A DNA stretch of 64,000 nt from Anaerococcus porci (GTDB taxonomy: Bacteria > Bacillota > Clostridia > Tissierellales > Peptoniphilaceae). Location: the NCBI RefSeq assembly GCF_009696575.1, contig NZ_VULQ01000007.1:1-64000 (forward strand), given 5' to 3'. This document shows, piece after piece, positions 47,474 through 58,482 of the stretch. Both the position numbers and the translations under genes were made by a program. The notes under the pieces are model-generated. The model was not told the origin of the DNA. It searched no databases and was given only the letters and a program-made list of their open reading frames with translations. The number at the start of each line of letters is the position of its first letter. Position 1 is the stretch's first letter.

Positions 47474-47525
47474 TTTCATAATTATGACAACGGCATATAG
47501 TAAAGATGATGAATGGATTTTAGAG
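47474..47525 (+). repeat. cassette-linked repeat R4
   Basis: TTTCATAATTATGACAACGG, then CATATAGTAAAGATG and TTTTAGAG. About 70% alike to R1 over 68 columns by hand alignment. Lies 31 bp before the methyltransferase start. Confidence 0.65.
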
Positions 47526-47556
47526 TTATCTGCGAAAAATATAAGAGGAATAAAAA

Positions 47557-48357
47557 ATGGATTTTAAAGAAATTTCAAAAATAGATAATGATTTTATTAG
47601 AAATGAGAAATTGTATAAATTTTTTGACGAAGAAAAAAGACTATTTAGTAAATCAGGTCAGATTGAAAAAATTACTACCTTAAAAGAAATTTCTAATTAT
47701 ATTAGTCAAGATTCAAAAATTCTAGATGTTGGAGCAGGAACTGGGGTTTACAGTATCCCTTTGGCTGAAAAAGTAAATAAAGTTATTGCTTATGAACCTG
47801 CAACTAATAACTATATACAAATAAAAGAAAAAATCAAAAAGAATAATTTGCAGAATATTACAGTTGAAAATAAAAGTTCACTTAATATGGAAGAGCTAAA
47901 AGATGAATATTTCGATATAGTCCTGCTATTTGGACCTATGTATCACTTATCAAGCGAAGAAGACAGAGTACATACACTTAGTGAAGCAAAGCGTGTTGTT
48001 AAAGCTGGAGGACATATACTAGTATCTTTTATCAACCATGACATGATTCCAATGACAGAAATGGTCTATAATTCAAATTTTTTTGAAACTGAAGGATATA
48101 ATCCCACAAAGCAAAGACTTATAAATAGACCCTTTATTTTCTTTACATTATCAGAGTGCATTGAAATGCTTGAAAAGGAAAATCTTATAATCATTAGAAA
48201 AGTTGCCACAAGTGGATATTCTGAATTATTACAAAATCAGATTAATGATATGAGTAACTTATCTTATGGAAGATATATTGATTGGCACCTTGCTCATTGT
48301 GATAAAGAAGAGTTACTAGGAGCAAGTAATCATTATCTTTTTGTTTGCAAAAAGTGA
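47557..48357 (+). CDS. class I SAM-dependent methyltransferase
   Basis: Rossmann-fold methyltransferase of 266 residues. SAM motif I ILDVGAGTGVYSIPLAEKV (~residue 52), acidic motif II VIAYEPATNN and post-motif LLFGPMYHL (~residue 127) are intact. Closest by eye to small-molecule methyltransferases; the substrate is unknown. Intact orphan gene preceded by repeat R4 in the accessory island. Confidence 0.85.
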   Translation: MDFKEISKIDNDFIRNEKLYKFFDEEKRLFSKSGQIEKITTLKEISNYISQDSKILDVGAGTGVYSIPLAEKVNKVIAYEPATNNYIQIKEKIKKNNLQNITVENKSSLNMEELKDEYFDIVLLFGPMYHLSSEEDRVHTLSEAKRVVKAGGHILVSFINHDMIPMTEMVYNSNFFETEGYNPTKQRLINRPFIFFTLSECIEMLEKENLIIIRKVATSGYSELLQNQINDMSNLSYGRYIDWHLAHCDKEELLGASNHYLFVCKK

Positions 48358-48539
48358 ATATAGAATAAAATGCTAAAAGACATAATGTTTAATAACCACC
48401 AAAATAAAAAACAATTAAGTTTTTAAGTTTATTGATATTGTTTTAGATTTTTTACCCTGTAGTGACATCTTGTTATTAAAATCTTTGATGAAAAACAAAG
48501 TGCTAAGAGATAGCTTATTTACAAAAATTAGAATAATAG

Positions 48540-49470
48540 ATATTTAGAAAATGATAAGTTTGATAGTAAGTACAAGGAATTAGGGGACAATTTTATAATG
48601 CAGCTTTATAAGGATGTAAAAAGCTCGATAGAAAGTAATTTAGGATAAAAAATCTTATTGAAGAAGTCACCAAGTTTTCTGATTTTAATTTATGGCCTAG
48701 GATAGAAAATAAAGATATAAATGATTTTGATAAAATAGGAAGGATTATTAATCTGCCTGAAAGTCACGAACTTACCCAAAGATTTCATAATTCCATGCTT
48801 CAACTTGAATTAGGTTTATTACAAGGCAACTTAAATATAATTGCTATAAAAACTATAAGGCAGACTGCCAAAAACCTATCCAAAAAAGGAAAATATAAAG
48901 AAAGGCGATTAAGAAAAATCTTACCTATTAAAAAACATAGAAGACGATAATTTTTGGAAAGATATAGGCCTTATGAAATTTGAAGAAATAAGGCTAGCTC
49001 TTAGAGATTTTATGCCTTTAATTGGCCTTAAAGAACAAAAAAGCTACTATTCAAACTTTAAGGATGAATTTATTAGTATAAAAGAAAATGATGTTGAATT
49101 TTTTGAAGAAGCTCTTAAAATATATAGGGAAAAAGCTAAGCACTATGTAAAATCAAAAGTAAAGGATGATCGTATCATAAATTAATAATTATAAGATCGA
49201 TAACAGGATTAAGTCAAGATAGTATAAACAAAGCCTTTGCTGAATTTTATAGAGAAAATAAACTAAACTATGAGCAACAAATGTTTGTAAAAACCATAAC
49301 CAATTACCTAAAGAAAAATAACTACCTATCTATGGAAGTCTTCTAAAAAGAGTCTTTTAAATCAATAGGCTCTATTACAAAAATTTTTAAAGATAATAAA
49401 AAAGAAATTAGAAGCCTACTTAATATTCTAAATAAGCTAAATGAATATGTAGATGTGGTCTAAAAATTAA
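48540..49470 (+). pseudogene. remnant of type I restriction subunit hsdR (C-terminal part)
   Basis: Several frames spell a decayed HsdR-type C-terminus: IEEVTKFSDFNLWPRI, RIINLPESHELTQRFHN, then FEEIRLALRDFMPLIGLKEQ (open frame 48973-49185), SITGLSQDSINKAFAEFYRE and QQMFVKTITNYLKKNNYLS. The last part matches the EcoEI-type R-subunit C-terminal domain in pattern. At least four stops or frameshifts. The helicase and nuclease halves are absent. Non-functional. Confidence 0.7.
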
Positions 49471-49536
49471 TAAAAGTATATATGAACTAGGAATTAGAAC
49501 AAAACTAAATATTAAAGCTTCTATATAGCAAAATGA

Positions 49537-49570
49537 AAGGCTACGAGTTTGAAAACTCATAGTCTTTTTA
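49537..49570 (+). terminator. terminator after the hsdR remnant
   Basis: GGCTACGAGTTT and AAACTCATAGTC stem followed by a T run. Confidence 0.8.
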
Positions 49571-49756
49571 GTTATAATGTTTTATTGATAGATATCATAA
49601 AAATAAAAGTTAGATTTATTTTACTTTGTAATTTCAGTTTACTTATTATGATTATATATTAAGAAATAGTATAACTAATTTAATCCTTGAACTTTTTATT
49701 TTATTAAATAAGTATTTTAAAATATTAAATTCATCAAATTAAAGTATAATAAAGCT

Positions 49757-50260
49757 ATGAGAAAAGCAGAATTAAAAGATTTGAAAAATGTAATGGAAAT
49801 AATTGAAGATGGGAAGCTTTCACTTAAAGAAGACGGGATAGACCAATGGCAAAATGGTCTTCCTAAAATAGATGATATAAGGAAAAATATAGAATCTAAT
49901 CAAGGCTATGTTTATATAGTAGATGGTGAAATTGTTTCATTTGCTTATCTTAAAGAAGATTATGAAAAGGATTATGAGCCTATTGAAAAAGGCTTCAAAA
50001 AACATGATGATTTTTTTACTATACATAGATTAAGTATCAAAAAATGTTCGAAAGGAAAGGGGATTTCTAAGAAGTTTTTGGGCGAAATCATAGCTTTTGC
50101 TAAGGATAGAGGGCTTTCATCTGTTAGGATTGATACCCATAGAGATAACTTTAAGATGAAATCTTTGATAAAAAAGTTTGATTTTAAAAAGATTGGGCCA
50201 TGTTTTGTAGATGATGGAAAGGGAAGAAGCGAAAGAATTGCCTATGAGTTAGTATTATGA
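49757..50260 (+). CDS. GNAT family N-acetyltransferase
   Basis: Acetyl-CoA-dependent transferase of 167 residues. N-terminal RKAELKDLKNVMEIIEDG, core strand FFTIHRLSIKK and the acetyl-CoA loop CSKGKGISKKFLGEIIAFA (~residue 97) are typical. A TATAAT lies at 49745-49750, so transcription may start at or next to the ATG; no ribosome site is seen. It overlaps the helicase gene by 4 bp. Confidence 0.85.
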   Translation: MRKAELKDLKNVMEIIEDGKLSLKEDGIDQWQNGLPKIDDIRKNIESNQGYVYIVDGEIVSFAYLKEDYEKDYEPIEKGFKKHDDFFTIHRLSIKKCSKGKGISKKFLGEIIAFAKDRGLSSVRIDTHRDNFKMKSLIKKFDFKKIGPCFVDDGKGRSERIAYELVL

Positions 50261-52839
50261 TAAATAAAAGTCAAGAAATTATAGTGAATGAATCAAAATA
50301 TCCAGCTTGTGTTATAGCAGGTCCTGGGACTGGAAAGACATTTACTATAGTTAGAAAAATTATATCTTTAATCAAAAATGATGGTCTTGCTCCCAATAGG
50401 ATTCTTGTTACAAGTTTTACCAAAAAAGCTGCCAATGAGCTTATAGAAAGGGTTGAATCCGAGCTTAAAAAAGAAAATATCAAGGCTGATACTTCCAATA
50501 TGCTTATAGGGAATTTCCATTCTCTTGCCTTGAATTTTTTAAGAAAATACAAATCCTTTAGTGGGGATATTTTAGAAAAAAGGGTCATTGACCAAGCTAT
50601 GGAAGGCTATTTACTTGAAAAAAATCTTCATATCTTTAAAAATATTGATGATTTTGACACTTATATTTCCTATAATGAAGTTGGTCAAATTATGGGAATA
50701 TTTTCCTATATTACCAACAACCTTATAGATTTGAATGCTTTAAGGGAGTCCAATGATAAAAAAGATAGATTAGGTCTTGAAATTTATTTAAAATGGGCGA
50801 GTTTTTTGGATGAAAATAAGCTTATTAATTATCAGCTTATCCTTAAAAATTTCTACAATCTTTTAGATGATTTTGAATATGGGAGAAAAATCAGGGATGA
50901 GATAGATTTTGTAATAATAGATGAGTATCAAGATACTAATCATATCCAAGAAGAGATAGGGTTTAAACTTTTAAAAGGTAAGAATATCATGGTTTTTGGA
51001 GATGATGATCAATCACTTTATGCTTTTAGGGGAGCAAGTCCAGAAAACCTCACAGATTTTAATAAGACTTGCGAGAGAAAGCTTAAGTGCAAGGCCAATT
51101 TTTATAGTCTTAATATAAACTACAGATCGAATCAGGAAATTATAGATAAGTCCAAGGATTTTTTATCTCAAAGTGGTGCCTTTGATCAGATTAAAGATCT
51201 TAAGGCTTTTGATGAAGAAAATAATCACAATACAGTGGTAAGGGCAAGGGCTTTAAACTATGATAATATACTAAAGATTATAAAAGAGTTAAATAAGGAT
51301 ATTAATTTAAATCAAATAGCCTTTCTTTTTCCAAGCTTAAAACACAAGTATCCAAAAGATCTTCAGTCATTTTTTGAATTTAATAAAATAGGAGTCTTAA
51401 ACAAGTCATCTAAGCTTTTTTTTAGAAGAGATGAGGTAAGGATTTTGCTTTTTATCCTTCTTTCCATATATTCAAGAAAGCCAAAATCAAAAGAAGGTTC
51501 TAATGAAAATAATTATAAAAGAGCACAGGAGACGCGTTTTAAGACCTATCTTATATCTATCTTTGATGATGTGAATTTCAAAAAAGATAAGGATTTAAAT
51601 TGTTTTATAAGTAATAAAAAAGAAAAAATCAAAGAAAATTTATCTTATACTGATATAATCTATGAATCTTTTAAACTACCTATAGTGAAATCCTACCTTG
51701 ACCAAGAACTTAAAGGACTAAAGGCTATTCGTAATCTTTCAAATATAGGAAAATTTACTGAGATTATAACTGATTTCATTGATATAAATGGACCTGATAT
51801 TAACTTTTACCAAAAGTCAGTAGAGCTTTTTTATGGATATATTTTTTATCTCTTTAAAAATGAGCTGGTTCCTGAATTTGAAGATTTTGATACACCAAAA
51901 AATGCTATAAATTTTTTAACTATCCACCAATCAAAAGGACTTGAGTATGATGTAGTTTTTGTATCTGGTCTTTATGAGAATCCATCAAGTCCTAAGATGG
52001 GTTTTTCTAAAAACATAAGAGATAAAAATGGAAATAATGAGTATAAAAATTTTTTCAGAAAGTACTATACAGCTATGACCAGAGCTAAAAAACTTTTAGT
52101 AATTTTAGATAACTCAGAGAATTTTCAAATCAAAAATTTCCAAAAAGGTCTGAATAATTCATCAAATTTATCGACTCTTGACCTTAAATTTGAAAAAGAA
52201 GAAGTAAAAAAAGAAATATTAGCATACACAACTGACATTGAAGTTTATAAGTCTTGTCCTTTAAAATACAAATTCATAAGGCTTTTATCTTTTAGAAAAG
52301 AAAAAAGCAAGTCTTTAATCTTTGGTTCAAATGTCCATGCTATAGCTGAGTTTTTGACTAATCTTCAAAAGGAGGGCAAGTCATTAGATTTAGTAAATGA
52401 ATTTATAAAAAATAATAAAATATATCAAAAGCCAATAGAAAATTTTGTAAATAGAGATTTTAATATAAAAGAATCAGAGCTTAACCTAAAGCTTGACAGA
52501 GGATTTTATTTACTTCAAGGAAATATTGATGTGGTTTTAGAAGATGGTTCGATTGTTGATATAAAGACGGGAAAAGTAAATGAGAATTATTTAGAAAGAT
52601 ATAAAAACCAACTCCTTACTTACTACAACTTGTTTGTGTATAATAACAAAAAGATAAAAGACTTATACCTTTATTTTATAGAAAGTGATAAGCTTATTAA
52701 AGTTAAGAGAGATAACTTTAATATAAGTATGATTGATAATCTTGCTAAAAATATAGTTAAGAGAAATATTGAAGTAAAAACAAGTAATAGAGATGAGTGC
52801 AAGTTTTGTCCTATGGCTTACTTTTGTGATAGAGCTTGA
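50257..52839 (+). CDS. UvrD/Rep-type helicase fused to a RecB-like Fe-S nuclease domain
   Basis: DNA unwinding and cutting protein of 860 residues. The N-terminal two-thirds is superfamily 1A helicase: Walker A AGPGTGKT (residues 21-28), DEYQDTN, GDDDQSLYAFRGA, and late motifs LTIHQSKGLEYDVVF and YTAMTRAKK. The C-terminal PD-(D/E)xK nuclease has DIKTGK near residue 770 and four Cys for an Fe-S cluster: Cys667 and C-x2-C-x5-C at 848/851/857, the AddB/Cas4 arrangement. Smaller than AddA or AddB, with no partner visible next door. A repair or anti-phage role is plausible. Confidence 0.85.
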   Translation: MINKSQEIIVNESKYPACVIAGPGTGKTFTIVRKIISLIKNDGLAPNRILVTSFTKKAANELIERVESELKKENIKADTSNMLIGNFHSLALNFLRKYKSFSGDILEKRVIDQAMEGYLLEKNLHIFKNIDDFDTYISYNEVGQIMGIFSYITNNLIDLNALRESNDKKDRLGLEIYLKWASFLDENKLINYQLILKNFYNLLDDFEYGRKIRDEIDFVIIDEYQDTNHIQEEIGFKLLKGKNIMVFGDDDQSLYAFRGASPENLTDFNKTCERKLKCKANFYSLNINYRSNQEIIDKSKDFLSQSGAFDQIKDLKAFDEENNHNTVVRARALNYDNILKIIKELNKDINLNQIAFLFPSLKHKYPKDLQSFFEFNKIGVLNKSSKLFFRRDEVRILLFILLSIYSRKPKSKEGSNENNYKRAQETRFKTYLISIFDDVNFKKDKDLNCFISNKKEKIKENLSYTDIIYESFKLPIVKSYLDQELKGLKAIRNLSNIGKFTEIITDFIDINGPDINFYQKSVELFYGYIFYLFKNELVPEFEDFDTPKNAINFLTIHQSKGLEYDVVFVSGLYENPSSPKMGFSKNIRDKNGNNEYKNFFRKYYTAMTRAKKLLVILDNSENFQIKNFQKGLNNSSNLSTLDLKFEKEEVKKEILAYTTDIEVYKSCPLKYKFIRLLSFRKEKSKSLIFGSNVHAIAEFLTNLQKEGKSLDLVNEFIKNNKIYQKPIENFVNRDFNIKESELNLKLDRGFYLLQGNIDVVLEDGSIVDIKTGKVNENYLERYKNQLLTYYNLFVYNNKKIKDLYLYFIESDKLIKVKRDNFNISMIDNLAKNIVKRNIEVKTSNRDECKFCPMAYFCDRA

Positions 52840-52879
52840 AAAAGGACTACTATGTAATACAATATTCTTAGGTGATAAT

Positions 52880-53194
52880 ATGGAATCTCAAATGTTAAAA
52901 GGAGTTATCGAAGGGGTAATTCTTCAAATAATTAAAAATAAAGAAACATATGGTTATGAGATTGTAGAAAATCTAAGGCTAAATGGTTTTTATAATATGA
53001 CAGAGTCAACAGTTTATCCAATCCTACAAAGATTATCCAATAAGGGTCTTATCCTTTCATCAAAGGAGAAGTCTAAGCTTGGACCTAAGAGAAAATATCA
53101 TTATATAACCCCCAAAGGGGAAGAATACTTAGAGGAATTTAAAGAAAGTTTTAGAGAGCTTGAAAGACTAGTTGGAAATATTATAGGAGATTAA
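52880..53194 (+). CDS. PadR family transcription regulator
   Basis: Winged-helix repressor of 104 residues starting at the ATG at 52880 after AGGTGATA; an upstream in-frame start at 52793 would overlap the helicase end and add 29 unrelated residues. Contains TYGYEIVENLRLNGF, ESTVYPILQRLSNKGLI and KYHYITPKGEEYLEE, the standard PadR core. It lies directly before the pseudouridine synthase gene (1 bp gap). The regulated target is not clear. Confidence 0.88.
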   Translation: MESQMLKGVIEGVILQIIKNKETYGYEIVENLRLNGFYNMTESTVYPILQRLSNKGLILSSKEKSKLGPKRKYHYITPKGEEYLEEFKESFRELERLVGNIIGD

Positions 53195-53195
53195 G

Positions 53196-53897
53196 ATGAT
53201 AATGAGAGTAGATAAAATGATTGGAAATGCCAATCTTGATACAAGAAAAAATATAAAAAGAAACGCCAAAAAGGGAGCTCTTCTTATAAATGGAGAAATC
53301 ATAAAGGATTCATCAACAAAGGTTGATCCTAATGTAGATGAGGTAGTTTATATGGGAGAGTTAGTAGACTATTTTGACAATATTTATATTATGATGAATA
53401 AGCGAGAAGGTCTTATTTGTCAATCAAATGAACTTGATGGAACTGTAATGCAAGACTTGGATGATTTTTACCTAAATCTTGATATATCAATAGTCGGAAG
53501 ACTCGATAAGGATACAACAGGACTTTTATTAATGTCAACTGATGGGAAATTTGTCCATAAGCTTATAAGTCCAAATTCAAATATTTGGAAAAAATATGAG
53601 GTTGAAACTTCTAAAAAAATAGATCCTTCTTTAGTTGAAATTTTTAGAAATGGAGTATATATTAAAGAAGATGACTATACAGCAAGAAGTGCTAAACTTG
53701 AAATCCTTGATGAAAGAAAAGCCTATGTATATGTAACAGAAGGTAGATTTCACTTAGTTAAAAGGTTATTTTCCAACAACAACAATGAGGTAATAAAGCT
53801 TAGAAGACTTGCTATAGGGGATTTAGAACTTGATTCTAGTCTTAATCCTGGACAATATAGAGAACTTAGTAAAGAAGAATTGAATTTATTTATCTAA
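53196..53897 (+). CDS. 16S rRNA pseudouridine synthase, RsuA family
   Basis: Modifies uridine in rRNA. An N-terminal S4 RNA-binding domain (residues 3-60) and the RsuA/RluB catalytic domain with the active-site motif GRLDKDTTGLLL (~residue 99, catalytic Asp). 233 residues is normal. Start could be the ATG at 53196 or at 53202. One base after padR, so co-transcribed. Confidence 0.9.
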   Translation: MIMRVDKMIGNANLDTRKNIKRNAKKGALLINGEIIKDSSTKVDPNVDEVVYMGELVDYFDNIYIMMNKREGLICQSNELDGTVMQDLDDFYLNLDISIVGRLDKDTTGLLLMSTDGKFVHKLISPNSNIWKKYEVETSKKIDPSLVEIFRNGVYIKEDDYTARSAKLEILDERKAYVYVTEGRFHLVKRLFSNNNNEVIKLRRLAIGDLELDSSLNPGQYRELSKEELNLFI

Positions 53898-53991
53898 ACA
53901 AAAATTCCATAAAAAATAAGTTTAGATTAAAATAGGAATAAATAAGTGGCGCTCTTGAGTAGTGCCTTTACCTTGTAAAAGTGGAGGGTAT

Positions 53992-54600
53992 ATGTACGAA
54001 AACTACATAAAATTTATTTTGGACAAGATACTGGCAATAATTGCTCTAATACTACTTAGTCCAATAATTTTGATTACAGCCTTAATTATAAAAATAAAAG
54101 AGTGGGATTCCCCTGTCCTTTTTATCCAAGAAAGGTCAGGAATTTATAGAAAGCCTTTTAAGTGCTATAAATTTAGGTCTATGTCAACTTCAGCCCCTAA
54201 GAATGCATCTACATGGGAGCTTGAAAATCCAGAAAATTATATAACACCATTTGGTGCTTTTATGAGAAAGACTTCCCTTGATGAGCTTCCTCAACTTTTC
54301 AATATCCTAAAGGGGGATATGTCCTTTGTAGGGCCTAGACCAGTTATCCTAAAAGAAACTGAATTATTAGACTTAAGAGAAAAGTATGGAGCATGCAAGG
54401 TAAAACCAGGTATAACAGGACTTTCTCAAATATCTGGAAGGGATAATCTTCCACCTAGGCAAAAGGCTAAGATGGATGGACTTTATGCTGGAAATGTAAA
54501 CTTTATTGATGATATGAAGCTATTTTTAAAGACTATTCCTGCTGTTATATTTGGAGAAGGCATAAGAGAGGGAAAAATAAATGATGAAGATTTCAAATAA
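53992..54600 (+). CDS. undecaprenyl-phosphate sugar phosphotransferase family protein
   Basis: Membrane-bound initiating sugar transferase for cell-surface glycans, 202 residues from the ATG at 53992 (after GGAGGG). One N-terminal helix (~8-30), then the catalytic core with QERSGIYRKPFKCYKFRSM, LDELPQLFNILKGDMSFVGPRP and GITGLSQISGR. Unusually isolated: no other glycan genes are next to it. Confidence 0.88.
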   Translation: MYENYIKFILDKILAIIALILLSPIILITALIIKIKEWDSPVLFIQERSGIYRKPFKCYKFRSMSTSAPKNASTWELENPENYITPFGAFMRKTSLDELPQLFNILKGDMSFVGPRPVILKETELLDLREKYGACKVKPGITGLSQISGRDNLPPRQKAKMDGLYAGNVNFIDDMKLFLKTIPAVIFGEGIREGKINDEDFK

Positions 54601-54741
54601 TTAGCCTTTTGGCTTTTAGATACAAATAAAATGTTTTCATAAAGTAAAGATAAATTCTTATAAAGAAAATAATAAAAAGATTTTAATATTATAGGACTTC
54701 ACTTTTTTTCGGAAAATATTGGATTCTTTTCATGAAATTGA

Positions 54742-54770
54742 TTGCATTTATTTTTACATTGTGATATTAT
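54742..54770 (+). promoter_or_regulatory. promoter of glpP-glpK
   Basis: TTGCAT (54742-54747), 17-bp spacer, TATTAT (54765-54770). Confidence 0.75.
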
Positions 54771-54778
54771 TAAAATAT

Positions 54779-54824
54779 AAGAATATTATGGAGAAGCGAG
54801 CAGGATTAATAACCGGCTCGCTTT
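54779..54824 (+). promoter_or_regulatory. GlpP-type RNA leader in front of glpP
   Basis: AAGAATATTATGGAGAAGCG leads into the hairpin AAGCGAGC/GCTCGCTT. Shares the AAGAATA-TAT and GAGAAGCGAG segments with the leader at 56969. No long T run, so its off-state may be weak or act on translation. Confidence 0.6.
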
Positions 54825-54843
54825 GTGTATTTATGGAGGATAA

Positions 54844-56933
<2,090 letters not shown>

Positions 56934-56962
56934 TTTACAAAATCTAAAATTTAGAGTATACT
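56934..56962 (+). promoter_or_regulatory. promoter of the glpA-like operon
   Basis: TTTACA (56934-56939), 17-bp spacer, TATACT (56957-56962), starting right after the glpK stop codon. Confidence 0.8.
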
Positions 56963-56968
56963 ACAAAT

Positions 56969-57029
56969 AAGAATAATATACGAAAGAGAAAGCGAGTTAA
57001 AGTTAGCCTTACTTTAACTTGCTTTTTTT
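56969..57029 (+). promoter_or_regulatory. GlpP-type leader terminator in front of the glpA-like gene
   Basis: AAGAATAATATACGAAAGAG and AAGCGAG resemble the leader before glpP. The hairpin AGCGAGTTAAAGT/ACTTTAACTTGCT (56991-57023) ends in seven T, an intrinsic terminator between promoter and gene. GlpP antitermination is the natural reading. Confidence 0.7.
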
Positions 57030-57050
57030 ATTACTTAAAAGGAGAAATAA

Positions 57051-58472
57051 ATGTTTGATGCAATAATTATTGGTGGTGGAGTTACAGGTACATCCATAGC
57101 CTACAATTTATCAAAGAAAAAGGGAAAGTTTCTATTAATAGAAAAAAATGAGGACTTATGTACAGAAACATCAAAGGCAAATTCTGGTATCTGCCATGGT
57201 GGATATGATGCGAAGCCTGGTTCTATGAAAGCTAAAATGAATGTTTTAGGAAATCATATGATGGAAGAGATTAGTAAGAAACTATCCTTTCCTTATAAAA
57301 AAATAGGAACTCTAGTTTTATGCCACAGTGAAGCTGATATGGATAAGCTTCAAAAACTTTATGACCAAGGTATAGAAAATGGTGTTTCTGGTATGAAGAT
57401 TTTAAATAGGCAAGAAGTTTTAGAGCTTGAGCCAAATGTAACAGATGATGTAGTAGCAGCCTTATTTTGTGAGGAAGCAGGAATTTTAGATCCATTTTTG
57501 ATGACTATAGCTTTTGGTGAAGTTTCAAATATAAATGGTGTTGATTATGTTTTCAATGAAAAAGTTATAGACACAATAAGAGAAGATGATTATTGGATAG
57601 TTAAAACTGAAAAAAATACATATAAGACAAAGACTATTGTAAATGCAGCTGGAATTCATTCTGATGAAATTCATAATAAGGTCTCAGATGAAAAATACGA
57701 AATAAGGGCAAGACGTGGTGAGTACTTACTCTTAGACAAAGATTCTAAAGGTTTTGTAAAACATGTTATGTTTAACCTTCCAACTGAAAAAGGTAAGGGA
57801 ATACTTGTTTCACCAACCATAGATGAAAATACCTTAGTAGGACCTACATCAGACTTTATAGACGATAAGGAAGACAAAAGATCTACTAGAGAGCATATAG
57901 AAGAAGTTATAGAAAAATCAAATGATACTGTTAAAAATGTACCGGTAAGAATGGTAATAACATCATTTTCTGGAAACAGGGCACATGAAAAGGGTGAAGA
58001 CTTTATTCTAAAAGAAAGCCTTGATGGATTCTTTGATTGTATAGGTATAGAATCTCCTGGTCTTACTTCAGCACCAGCTATAGGAGATTATATGGCAAAT
58101 CTTGTAAGTGAGAAACTAAAATTAGAAGAAAAAGAAAATTTCATTTATGATAGAAAGCCAACACCAAAAACAAGTGAAATGAGCCTAGAAGAGCATGATG
58201 CCTTAATCAAAAAAGATAAGAGATATGGAAAGATAATCTGTAGGTGTGAATCCGTCACAGAAGGAGAGATAGTGGATGCTATAAACAGACCACTTGGAGC
58301 AAGGACTGTAGATGGAGTTAAAAGAAGAGTTAGAGCTACTGCTGGAAGATGCCAAGGAGGATTCTGCTTACCAAGAGTTATGGAAATTTTAGCAAGAGAA
58401 CTTGATATACCATATGATAATGTAGTTAAAAATGCTAAGGGTTCATACTATATAAGAGGACATGTAAAGTAA
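57051..58472 (+). CDS. FAD-dependent glycerol-3-phosphate dehydrogenase, GlpA-like with Fe-S domain
   Basis: Oxidises glycerol-3-phosphate to dihydroxyacetone phosphate. The 473 residues: FAD motif IIGGGVTGTSIAYNLS at the N-terminus, DAO fold, then a BFD-like [2Fe-2S] domain with CRCESVTEGEI and CQGGFC (~residues 400-445). Homologous to anaerobic GlpA; paired with a GlpB-like oxidoreductase and a DUF1667 protein, the usual three-gene set in clostridia. Confidence 0.88.
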   Translation: MFDAIIIGGGVTGTSIAYNLSKKKGKFLLIEKNEDLCTETSKANSGICHGGYDAKPGSMKAKMNVLGNHMMEEISKKLSFPYKKIGTLVLCHSEADMDKLQKLYDQGIENGVSGMKILNRQEVLELEPNVTDDVVAALFCEEAGILDPFLMTIAFGEVSNINGVDYVFNEKVIDTIREDDYWIVKTEKNTYKTKTIVNAAGIHSDEIHNKVSDEKYEIRARRGEYLLLDKDSKGFVKHVMFNLPTEKGKGILVSPTIDENTLVGPTSDFIDDKEDKRSTREHIEEVIEKSNDTVKNVPVRMVITSFSGNRAHEKGEDFILKESLDGFFDCIGIESPGLTSAPAIGDYMANLVSEKLKLEEKENFIYDRKPTPKTSEMSLEEHDALIKKDKRYGKIICRCESVTEGEIVDAINRPLGARTVDGVKRRVRATAGRCQGGFCLPRVMEILARELDIPYDNVVKNAKGSYYIRGHVK

Positions 58473-58482
58473 GGAGAAAATA

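Noticed and set aside
43774-47525. Repeats R1-R4 as a CRISPR array
   Set aside because: The copies are diverged, about 1 kb apart, and separated by genes rather than by uniform spacers.
43774-47525. Repeats R1-R4 as classical integron attC sites
   Set aside because: No RYYYAAC/GTTRRRY simple-site pair or long inverted repeat was seen, and no intI gene is in the window.
48973-49185. The 70-codon open frame as an independent small gene
   Set aside because: It continues in sense with coding remnants on both sides that together read as an HsdR C-terminus.
52793-52879. Earlier start for the PadR gene
   Set aside because: It would overlap the helicase gene and add residues not found in the family; ATG at 52880 fits.
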